In this document: one piece after another, positions 16,048 to 22,077 of the stretch
Layout: the number at the start of each line of letters is the position of its first letter
Numbering within the stretch: position 1 is the stretch's first letter
Origin: an uncultured Collinsella sp.
Lineage (GTDB): Bacteria; Actinomycetota; Coriobacteriia; Coriobacteriales; Coriobacteriaceae
Assembly: GCA_900544645.1 (NCBI GenBank)
Contig: UQWG01000018.1
Coordinates: 1 to 34,243, forward strand
Direction: 5' to 3'
Length of the DNA stretch: 34,243 bases
Translations under genes and position numbers: made by a program
The notes under the pieces: generated by a model
Told to the model about the DNA's origin: nothing
The model's input: only the letters and a program-made list of their open reading frames with translations
The model's database searches: none

Positions 16048-16535
16048 GACTCCCCCTCACCTTGATTCTCGGCTTGGCTCTCGGCAGCGATATGCTGCTT
16101 AAAGGCATCGCACTCATCGCCGAGCACCTGAGAGAATTTGCCGATCAAGCGCATAATCTCGCGCTGCTCACATGGCTCAAGCGCGCCAAAGGCTCGCTGC
16201 TCGGCCTTGAGTGCCGGCAGCGCATAACGCTCGGCAAATCGCCTGCCCTCTTCGGTCAGGCTCACAACCTTGTTCTTACGACTGCCTTCGGCAAACTCCA
16301 ACGTTGCGAAGCCCCGCGCCGTCAAGGTTTTAATTGCCGAGTTGATGGTCTGCTTGCTGTAGAACCATTCGCTTGTCAGACGGCTTACGGCAATACTGCC
16401 GCCCGCCGTGCTGGTGTCGACGAGCATCCAATAGGCGCAGTCCGAAAGGCCGCAGGCGCGCGAGAACTCCGAATAGATATGGTCGAGTCCATTGAGCAAC
16501 CGATCGAAGTCGACCAGCGTAACCGCACTATTCAT
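16035..16535 (-). CDS. MarR family transcriptional regulator
   Basis: A 166-residue winged-helix regulator. The recognition region SRLTSEWFYSKQTINSAIKTL (about residues 51-71), the wing GFATLEFAEGSRKNKVVSLTEEG with the conserved Asp/Arg-type basic turn (about 75-97), and N- and C-terminal dimerisation helices are all recognisable. The C-terminus is Gln/Glu-rich and ends in CDC, where Cys could sense oxidants. It is the first gene of an operon with the two ABC genes, overlapping the next. GGTGGGATAG precedes the ATG at 16535. Twin GTCAAAANTCGGAC boxes in the promoter are probable operators for autoregulation, making drug- or metabolite-induced efflux the likely role. Confidence 0.9.
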   Translation of the reverse strand: MNSAVTLVDFDRLLNGLDHIYSEFSRACGLSDCAYWMLVDTSTAGGSIAVSRLTSEWFYSKQTINSAIKTLTARGFATLEFAEGSRKNKVVSLTEEGRRFAERYALPALKAEQRAFGALEPCEQREIMRLIGKFSQVLGDECDAFKQHIAAESQAENQGEGESCDC

Positions 16536-16553
16536 CTATCCCACCATTCAATT

Positions 16554-16611
16554 GTCCGATTTTTGACCAATTATGTGTCTCTAGATTAGTCCGAGTTTTG
16601 ACTATCGTCAA
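16554..16611 (-). promoter_or_regulatory. MarR operon promoter with duplicated operator
   Basis: On the minus strand TTGACG (16606-16611) and TAATCT (16583-16588) are 17 bases apart. The 14-base box GTCAAAA(A/C)TCGGAC occurs at 16589-16602, within the promoter spacer, and again at 16554-16567, 35 bases away between promoter and start codon. Each box has GTC/GAC symmetry at its ends. Likely MarR binding sites. Confidence 0.6.
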
Positions 16612-16651
16612 CAGGCTCTCCGCAAATGCGCGCACTTTTATGGCCTATCGG

Positions 16652-16690
16652 CAGAAAAAGACCGCCGGCGCGGGGGCGGCGCCAGCGGTC
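16652..16690 (-). terminator. Terminator of the 96-residue orphan gene
   Basis: GACCGC-T-GGCGC (right arm on plus, 16678-16690) pairs with GCGCC-G-GCGGTC (16660-16671). On the minus strand a TTTTTCT run follows. It lies 27 bases after the stop at 16717. Confidence 0.85.
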
Positions 16691-16716
16691 ACGTGAAAAT
16701 CGAGTTTTATTGCCTG

Positions 16717-17007
16717 TTAAGCAGCGACGGCCTCATAGACCGTAGCGCCCGAGAAGCTGTCATGCAGGCTCTTGCCGGCAATCCACGGCAGCTCGACGAC
16801 CTCGCAGACCGTGTTGACCAGCTCGGAGCAGTCAGTAAAGTGGCCCTTGTCGTTGAGGGCCTCGCAATCCTGAACACGCCAATAGCCATCGGTGTGCGTG
16901 ATGTAGTACTCGTGATCGTTGATCGACACGAAAGCGCGCGTCTTGGAACGCAGCAGCTTCAGAAATCCTTCGAAATCGGTCTCGACGACATCTCCAGCCT
17001 GGAACAT
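16717..17007 (-). CDS. Hypothetical protein, 96 residues
   Basis: Not recognised. It is a small, acidic, soluble-looking protein (MFQAGDVVETDFEGFLKLL at its start), with three Cys, several aromatic residues and no membrane segment or signal peptide. The middle reads as alternating beta strands (AFVSINDHEYYITHTDGYWRV), suggesting a small alpha/beta or barrel fold. The real start is ATG 17007: AGGAGGT lies six bases upstream, one of the strongest ribosome binding sites in the window, so it is probably well expressed. It has its own terminator (16652-16690) and a palindrome-rich upstream region shared with the divergent nitroreductase gene. Function cannot be assigned. Confidence 0.75.
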   Translation of the reverse strand: MFQAGDVVETDFEGFLKLLRSKTRAFVSINDHEYYITHTDGYWRVQDCEALNDKGHFTDCSELVNTVCEVVELPWIAGKSLHDSFSGATVYEAVAA

Positions 17008-17070
17008 GATGTTACCTCCTGGCCCGGCGCCACCACGGCGCATTGATAAACGTTGGTACTCCTTTAGTAA

Positions 17071-17087
17071 AACCTTTATCAAAGGTT
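17071..17087. promoter_or_regulatory. Palindromic operator candidate AACCTTT-ATC-AAAGGTT
   Basis: A perfect inverted repeat with 7-base arms and a 3-base centre, 64 bases upstream of the orphan gene start, in the divergent intergenic region. Two related GATAAA(A)CGTT blocks (17044-17053 and 17132-17142) lie on either side. Confidence 0.45.
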
Positions 17088-17199
17088 ATGCGTTCGTCAT
17101 TTAGGCAAGTGGTAAAAAACCGCAGGGTAGACGGGATAAAACGTTTAACCATCCCATTTGTTTGTCACATTCTGAAGGTACTTTTATGCAAACCTACTT

Positions 17200-17211
17200 T
17201 TCCAATTGGAA
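17200..17211. promoter_or_regulatory. Palindrome TTCCAATTGGAA
   Basis: A perfect 12-base palindrome about 90 bases upstream of the nitroreductase ATG. It may be a regulator binding site for that gene; no clear -35/-10 pair was found beside it. Confidence 0.35.
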
Positions 17212-17301
17212 TCTATCCTTTTGGCCGGGCAATTGACCGTCTATCGTTTAAGCCCGACGGGTATGAACGGGGCATCTGCAACGCCACCGCAAGGAGACAC
17301 C

Positions 17302-17823
17302 ATGGAGACTATCGAAGCACTCATTCACCGCCGCAGCTGCCGCAACTACAGCGATCGTCCCGTCGAGGCTGAAAAGCTTGCACGTATTATCGAAGCCGGC
17401 CAATATGCACCGAGCGGCATGGGCCGCCAGCCGGTGACGTTTGTCGCCGTCACCGACCCCGCGACCGTCGAGCGTCTCTCACAGCTCAACGCCCAGGTCA
17501 TGGACAGCAACAGCGACCCCTTCTATGGCGCCAAGACCGTTGTGGTGGTGCTGGTTGACCGCAGCGTGCCCACACATCTGGAAGACGGCTCGCTCGCCAT
17601 GGGCAACTTGCTCAACGCCGCCTATGCGCTGGGTGTCGATTCGTGCTGGATTCACCGCGCTCATGAGGTCTTTGACTCGCCCGAGGGCCTGGAGCTGCTG
17701 GCCAGCTGGGGCCTGCCCGCCGACGGCAGCCTGCGCGGCGTCGGCCACTGCATTCTGGGCTATGCCGAGGACACGCTACCCGAGGCAAAGCCGCGCCGCA
17801 ACAACGTGGTGTACGTGAAATAG
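17302..17823 (+). CDS. Nitroreductase family protein
   Basis: A 173-residue FMN-dependent nitroreductase-fold enzyme. Typical features are the N-terminal IEALIHRRSCRNYSDRPV (RRSxRxY, phosphate and FMN contacts), LARIIEAGQYAPSGMGRQPV, a central DGSLAMGNLLNAAYALGVDSCWI helix, and the C-terminal GVGHCILGYAED. Such proteins reduce nitro groups, quinones or flavins with NAD(P)H; the substrate is not predictable. The ATG at 17302 has AAGGAG with ideal spacing; an upstream ATG at 17206 lacks one. The size fits the short nitroreductase class. It is monocistronic, followed 16 bases after the stop by a palindromic repeat that may end the transcript. Confidence 0.92.
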   Translation: METIEALIHRRSCRNYSDRPVEAEKLARIIEAGQYAPSGMGRQPVTFVAVTDPATVERLSQLNAQVMDSNSDPFYGAKTVVVVLVDRSVPTHLEDGSLAMGNLLNAAYALGVDSCWIHRAHEVFDSPEGLELLASWGLPADGSLRGVGHCILGYAEDTLPEAKPRRNNVVYVK

Positions 17824-17839
17824 TACAGGAACGTCAGCA

Positions 17840-17878
17840 GGGGTAGCTAATTTGGGACGGGGCTATTTTAGCTACCCC
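17840..17878. repeat. Palindromic repeat with GGGACGGGG core
   Basis: GGGGTAGCTAA (17840-17850) and TTAGCTACCCC (17868-17878) are perfect inverted arms around TTTGGGACGGGGCTATT. The same unit occurs twice, inverted, at 5318-5390. It sits between the convergent nitroreductase and membrane-protein genes, 16 and 9 bases from their stops. Confidence 0.8.
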
Positions 17879-17887
17879 AGTCGCAAC

Positions 17888-18463
17888 TTATATTGACGTC
17901 GCCGTTGTCGTCGTTTCGTTCGTCTGGGCCGTTTCGACGTCGTCGCCTTGCTTGTCTTCGTCCTTTTGCGCATCGGCGATGGTGGAGGCCGCCGCAACGA
18001 TACCGCGCTGGGGCGCGACGCTCGTCTGGGCCTGAGCGCCCTCGACAACTTCTGTACCTACATGCGCGAGCTCGGGCGATTTAAACATTGCGTCCAAGTT
18101 GGCGCCACCGCCGGCGTAGCCAAGCGCAGCGAGCGCGATGACGATCACTGCAACGGCGGCCACGATCGGCACGTAGCGATGCCAGCCGGCGGGATTGAGC
18201 CCGCTGCGGCGAGCCGCCCCGCGGCTGATGTAGCCGAGCGTTCCGTCGTGCTTGAGCTTTGAGCCCACCACGCGTTTGCGGCCCCACAGCGAGGACTCTG
18301 CCTGCATTGCCAAGCGGGTGCTTGCCGAAGGATAGCCGTATTTAGTGCGCTTGAACGAGCCATCAAACCCCGAGGCGTGTTTACCCCACGTCACCGATGT
18401 TGTGCGTCGGTTGACCGGCGCGGCACTCCGCCTTCTGCGGCTCGGTTTTGAAGTCTCAGCCAT
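17888..18463 (-). CDS. Hypothetical single-pass membrane protein
   Basis: A 191-residue protein of unknown function. The N-terminal 95 residues are strongly basic (SRRRRSAAPVNRRTT, GRKRVVGSKLKHDG) with several Gly/Ser/Tyr turns. One membrane helix follows (about residues 98-122, YVPIVAAVAVIVIALAALGY). The C-terminal 65 residues are acidic and Thr-rich, ending ETTTTATSI. The charge pattern predicts a cytoplasmic basic N-terminus and an external low-complexity tail. The ATG at 18463 is preceded by GAGGG at short distance. It lies downstream of the degenerate activator gene and may be co-transcribed; there is no clear terminator between them. The basic region could bind nucleic acid or acidic lipids, but that is speculation. 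Confidence 0.7.
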   Translation of the reverse strand: MAETSKPSRRRRSAAPVNRRTTSVTWGKHASGFDGSFKRTKYGYPSASTRLAMQAESSLWGRKRVVGSKLKHDGTLGYISRGAARRSGLNPAGWHRYVPIVAAVAVIVIALAALGYAGGGANLDAMFKSPELAHVGTEVVEGAQAQTSVAPQRGIVAAASTIADAQKDEDKQGDDVETAQTNETTTTATSI

Positions 18464-18547
18464 ATGCCCTCGCACGCCGTAACCAAATCGAAACAATAAC
18501 GCTTTGGACTGTAGCACACGCGTCGCGCGCGGTCACGGGCGCCTCGC

Positions 18548-19765
18548 TCAACGGTCATCGTCCTTCAGCAAGCGCCACAGCGTTGTACGGCTTATACCCA
18601 GCACCTCTGCCGCACGGGTTCGGTTGCCGTGGAGATGGTCTACAACCAGATGCGCGATATCTCGCTCGGTATCGGCCAGCGGTCGCAGGATATACAGGTC
18701 ACTTTCGAGCGTCGGGGCGCCAAAGGTTGCGGTCTTAATCACGTCCTCTTGGGCGAGCACTTCCTCCGCCACAGCGCGGTCCACCGTGCCCGCCCCCACC
18801 AATATATACAGTCGTTCCGAGACCTCGCGGAGCTGCAGATAATTGCGCGGCCAGCGGTAAGCATCGAGCGTCTTCGTCGCCGCGGCAGACAGTGTGGGCG
18901 CTGCCGTCCCAAATGCGCCAGCGAGATATTCCAAATAGCGCGCAACCTTCGTCGACGCGGCTCCCTGCTCGGCGATTGCCGGCGCCACGCTCACCGCACA
19001 GGCGAAGCGCTCGGTCACAAAGGCGGCTTGATCACTTTCGCCGCCGCCCGGCATGTCATTCGCCGTCAGCACCACATGGCAGCGCGTCGCCAACGCGGTG
19101 TCGGTCATCGTGGAGACCAGCTCGCGGAGGCGCTGGGGGCCAACCGCGTTCCAGCCCTCAATGCAAAGGGTCAGCCCCATTTGGAACAACGGCGATTCGA
19201 CGCTTTTGAGTACATGGCGCCAACCGCGCTCGGTGAGCTCATCGAGCGCAACGGAAACAAAGGGCTGATCGGCAAAAGGACCGTCCAGATAGAGGCGCTT
19301 GGCGATCTCGACCTGACCCGCTCCCAGCTCGCCCTCGAGCATAAGAGGCACACCGCGCGCGTAACTCTCTGCAACCGGCGCAGCCACCGAGGCCGCCCCC
19401 TCAACGATGCCGTACGCGCTCGATTCGTAGCGGGCCTCAACTTCGTCGGCGTTGAGCCACTCGATGCCCGCATGCGCCGCGGCACCGCGCACCTCGCGGA
19501 CCACGACGACCCAAAGCCCCCCGCCCTCTTTGTCGGTGGGGCGAACGGTCAGGCTCAGGCGCGCACCCGCACGCCCCATAACCAGACGCGCGCCGTCTCC
19601 TATACGGTCGAGGCGCTCAGCTACAAAAGCCGCCACATCCCGCTCAAGCGCCGCGTCATTCATGGTCGAGATCGCGACGTCCCCACGCGCATCGATTGCC
19701 AATGCCGAGGCCCCGGCAGCAGCCAGGGCCTCGGTCAAGATGTTCAGCTTGGCATCGCTATCCAT
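18548..19765 (-). CDS. Sigma-54-activator-like regulator with degenerate AAA+ domain
   Basis: A 405-residue protein. Residues 1-105 are a small PAS- or GAF-like sensory region. Residues 120-340 align by pattern with the AAA+ domain of bacterial enhancer-binding proteins, but Walker A reads GELGAGQVEIA (Gln where the ATP-binding Lys should be), Walker B reads GLTLCIEGWNAVGP (the DE pair lost), and no GAFTGA sigma-54 loop is visible. The C-terminus is an intact Fis-type helix-turn-helix: GNRTRAAEVLGISRTTLWRLLK (about residues 381-402). ATP hydrolysis and sigma-54 activation both look lost, so it probably acts as an ordinary DNA-binding regulator. The ATG at 19765 follows AGGGG. Neighbours suggest it may control the upstream yeiH gene or itself; palindromes lie at 19816-19853. 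Confidence 0.75.
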   Translation of the reverse strand: MDSDAKLNILTEALAAAGASALAIDARGDVAISTMNDAALERDVAAFVAERLDRIGDGARLVMGRAGARLSLTVRPTDKEGGGLWVVVVREVRGAAAHAGIEWLNADEVEARYESSAYGIVEGAASVAAPVAESYARGVPLMLEGELGAGQVEIAKRLYLDGPFADQPFVSVALDELTERGWRHVLKSVESPLFQMGLTLCIEGWNAVGPQRLRELVSTMTDTALATRCHVVLTANDMPGGGESDQAAFVTERFACAVSVAPAIAEQGAASTKVARYLEYLAGAFGTAAPTLSAAATKTLDAYRWPRNYLQLREVSERLYILVGAGTVDRAVAEEVLAQEDVIKTATFGAPTLESDLYILRPLADTERDIAHLVVDHLHGNRTRAAEVLGISRTTLWRLLKDDDR

Positions 19766-19815
19766 GATTTGCCCCTGTCCGCGGCGACATGCAGCCACCG
19801 ACGGTCGCACGACCG

Positions 19816-19853
19816 AGTGTTTCAAAATTGAACGATATTGCTCACCAAACACT
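19816..19853 (-). promoter_or_regulatory. Inverted repeats upstream of the degenerate activator gene
   Basis: AGTGTTT (19816-19822) and AAACACT (19847-19853) are inverted copies 24 bases apart. Nested in between is the 12-base palindrome TTCAAAATTGAA (19821-19832). They lie 51-88 bases upstream of the start codon, a plausible autoregulatory site. Confidence 0.4.
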
Positions 19854-19890
19854 ATAGGGCAGAAAGCGCCGTCCTGCGAGTATAGGTGTT

Positions 19891-19979
19891 GCCCCGCATC
19901 GCCATCCTGGCGGGGCGATAAGAGCTCTTCGGGACTTATAAACCTGCGGACAAGCCATACCCGCAAGAGCTCCTATCGC
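19891..19979. repeat. Two tandem hairpins after yeiH
   Basis: GCCCCGC/GCGGGGC (19891-19897 with 19910-19916) abuts a larger hairpin, 19915-19933 with 19960-19979 (GCGATA(A/G)GAGCTCTT blocks, a couple of mismatches or bulges). They lie between yeiH and the downstream regulator gene on the same strand. Without a T-run these may be a palindromic repeat element or an mRNA-stabilising or processing structure. Confidence 0.6.
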
Positions 19980-20031
19980 TCCACCGTGAGAATGCGCTCA
20001 CCAGCAACCAGCACGCAAACAAGCTACTTCT

Positions 20032-21066
20032 CTACCAGATTCCCAGTACGTGTTGCATTCCCAAACTCATGCACGCAATGCCAATCCAGCAGCAAAAGCC
20101 CAATGCGATGGGCTTGCCGCCCTTTTTGACCAGCTCGACGATATCGGTATTAAAGCCAATAGCCGCCATGGCCATCACAATAAAGAATTTCGACAGCTCC
20201 TTGATGGGCGCCGTAAAGGACGCGGGAAGCTGAAGCACCGTGGTGATCACGCTCGCCAGCACAAAGAACAGCACAAACATGGGAAACGCGCGTTTGAGGG
20301 AGAACGTGCTTTTGGCGTCGCCGCCGGCCTTGCGCGCCAGATGCATCTGCCAGCATGCGAGGACCAACGTGATGGGGATAATGGCCAGCGTTCTGGTGAG
20401 CTTGACCACCGTGGCGCTCTCGAGCACATTGGCGCCGGGATGCATGCTGTCCCAGGCGCTCGCCGCAGCCGTTACGGACGAGGTGTCGTTGATGGCGGTA
20501 CCGGCAAACAGGCCAAAGCCCTCGTTGGTCAGCCCGAGCATGCCGCCGAGCGTCGGAAACACGAGCGCCGCGATAACGTTAAACAGGAAGATGACCGAAA
20601 TAGCTTGGGCAATCTCGCGATCGTCGGCATCGATGACGGGTGCGGTCGCAGCGATGGCCGAACCGCCGCAAATCGACGAACCCACACCCACAAGCGTCGC
20701 GATCTTACCCGGCACGTTCATAACGTGGCAGAGCACAAAGGCGATGACAAGCGAGGTCGAGATTGTCGCCACGATAATCGGCAGCGACTGGGCGCCCTTG
20801 GACAGAATCTGGGAGAGGTTCATGCCAAAGCCAAGCAGGATAACCGCGTACTGCAAGACTTTTTTGGACGTATAGGTGACGCCGGCGGCGAGCTGTTCGC
20901 GACGATTCTTGGGAAAGACGAGCGCCAGGACCATGCCAAAGAGGATGGCGAATACCGGACCGCCGACCACCTCAACCTGTTTGCCGAGCAACGTCGCGGG
21001 AATGGCGATGATCAGGCAGAACAAGACGCCTTTCCAGCGCTCGCGTACGATATTTGCCAGTTGCAT
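20032..21066 (-). CDS. YeiH/UPF0324 family putative sulfate exporter
   Basis: A 344-residue membrane protein with about ten helices. Family hallmarks: VLQYAVILLGFGMNLSQI (about 69-86), the conserved LVGVGSSICGGSAIAATAPVI (about 124-144), FGLFAGTAINDTSSVTAAA (about 182-200) and a C-terminal AAIGFNTDIVELVKKGGKP. Family members are annotated as putative sulfate or sulfonate exporters, linked in some bacteria to taurine or cysteate metabolism, but transport has rarely been shown directly. The ATG at 21066 follows AAGGAATCCCAT. It is divergent from a GntR/FCD regulator, the typical arrangement of a transporter and its ligand-sensing regulator, and upstream of the degenerate activator on the same strand. 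Confidence 0.9.
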   Translation of the reverse strand: MQLANIVRERWKGVLFCLIIAIPATLLGKQVEVVGGPVFAILFGMVLALVFPKNRREQLAAGVTYTSKKVLQYAVILLGFGMNLSQILSKGAQSLPIIVATISTSLVIAFVLCHVMNVPGKIATLVGVGSSICGGSAIAATAPVIDADDREIAQAISVIFLFNVIAALVFPTLGGMLGLTNEGFGLFAGTAINDTSSVTAAASAWDSMHPGANVLESATVVKLTRTLAIIPITLVLACWQMHLARKAGGDAKSTFSLKRAFPMFVLFFVLASVITTVLQLPASFTAPIKELSKFFIVMAMAAIGFNTDIVELVKKGGKPIALGFCCWIGIACMSLGMQHVLGIW

Positions 21067-21259
21067 ATGGGATTCCTTCTTTCTATTTCACGTTTGCGAC
21101 GGCTTATGATACGGCAACATTGAGCACAGCCTTGCGCAAACACAGACTAAGATGCCGCGATAGTTCTCAGGCAACAGCCGAATTACCCACCGCGGAGAGC
21201 TGATTCGCGGCATAATTAACAACTGACATATGAGTTTGATAGAACAGTTGCGAGGCGCT

Positions 21260-21961
21260 ATGGAAGAATCGATGCACGTCGGCGAGCAGGAAACGAGCCT
21301 ACAGGACCAGTCCTACCACACCATTCGACGCAAAATCGTCTACCTGGACTACAAGCCGGGCGAAAAGCTGGGCGTCAAGCAGCTTTGCGATGACCTGGAC
21401 ATGGGTCGCACGCCCGTGCGCGAGGCTTTGGTTCGCTTGGCGCAGGAAGGCCTGGTGCGCACCGTGCCCCAGAGCGGCACCTACGTCTCGCCCATCAACC
21501 TCACCCTTGCCGAGAGTGCCTGTTACATCCGCGAGCATCTGGAAAAGCAGGTGATTGTGGAGTGCTGTGCGCGCGCCACGTCGGCCGGCATCGAGCAGCT
21601 CGACCGCGCCATCGTGCTGCAGGAAAAGGCCATGGCCGAGGAGGATCGCATCGGCTTCTTTTTGAGCGACAACCTCATGCATCACATGATTTTTAGCATC
21701 GCATGTCGCAGCACCGTGTGGTCGTGGCTCGAAGAGACCAATGCCGACCTGGAGCGCTTCCGCTGGCTGCGCGCCGCCACGCAGGTTCTCGACAATCAGG
21801 ACATCGTGAACGAGCACAAGCAGATTCGCCGCGCTATCGCCGGTCGCGACCCCATCGAAGCGAGCTTTTTGGTCAGCAAGCACCTGCACATGATGTTCCG
21901 CAACCAAACCGAGGTTCTGGACCAGTTCCCCGAGTACTTCGAGACCAGCAAGCTCCGCTAA
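21260..21961 (+). CDS. GntR family regulator (FadR/FCD type)
   Basis: A 233-residue regulator. The N-terminal winged helix is clear: YHTIRRKIVYLDYKPGEKL, then LCDDLDMGRTPVREALVRLAQEGLV and a wing ending VPQSGTYVSPI. The C-terminal FCD helical ligand domain (about residues 85-220) shows the usual metal-ligand pattern of Asp/His residues (DNLMHHMIF; HLHMMFRN). These bind small carboxylates. The start at ATG 21260 has GAGG five bases upstream; the ATG at 21230 would add 10 residues but has no ribosome binding site. Being divergent from yeiH makes that transporter the likely target. The stop codon overlaps a palindromic repeat that may act as terminator. Confidence 0.9.
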   Translation: MEESMHVGEQETSLQDQSYHTIRRKIVYLDYKPGEKLGVKQLCDDLDMGRTPVREALVRLAQEGLVRTVPQSGTYVSPINLTLAESACYIREHLEKQVIVECCARATSAGIEQLDRAIVLQEKAMAEEDRIGFFLSDNLMHHMIFSIACRSTVWSWLEETNADLERFRWLRAATQVLDNQDIVNEHKQIRRAIAGRDPIEASFLVSKHLHMMFRNQTEVLDQFPEYFETSKLR

Positions 21962-22004
21962 CCTGCCAAAAAGGGACAGGTTTATTTTGGCAGGTTTTAT
22001 CTGG
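21960..22004. repeat. Palindromic repeat, GGGACAGG family, copy 1
   Basis: ACCTGCCAAAA (21961-21971) and TTTTGGCAGGT (21985-21995) are perfect 11-base arms around AGGGACAGGTTTA, followed by TTTATCTGG. The first A belongs to the stop codon of the GntR gene. On the plus strand the hairpin plus TTTTAT resembles a terminator. Other copies: 24141-24190, 27244-27292, 27723-27770. Confidence 0.85.
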
Positions 22005-22012
22005 TCAAATGC

Positions 22013-22052
22013 AAAAAAGGCCCGGCTCCGTCTTGATGCGGAGCCGGGCCTT
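22013..22052 (-). terminator. glmS intrinsic terminator
   Basis: AAGGCCCGGCTCCG (22017-22030) pairs with CGGAGCCGGGCCTT (22039-22052), 8-base loop. On the minus strand a T6 run follows. It lies 26 bases after the glmS stop and may also stop transcripts from the convergent GntR gene. Confidence 0.92.
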
Positions 22053-22077
22053 AGTCGCTAGGACGGCGGAATATTAG

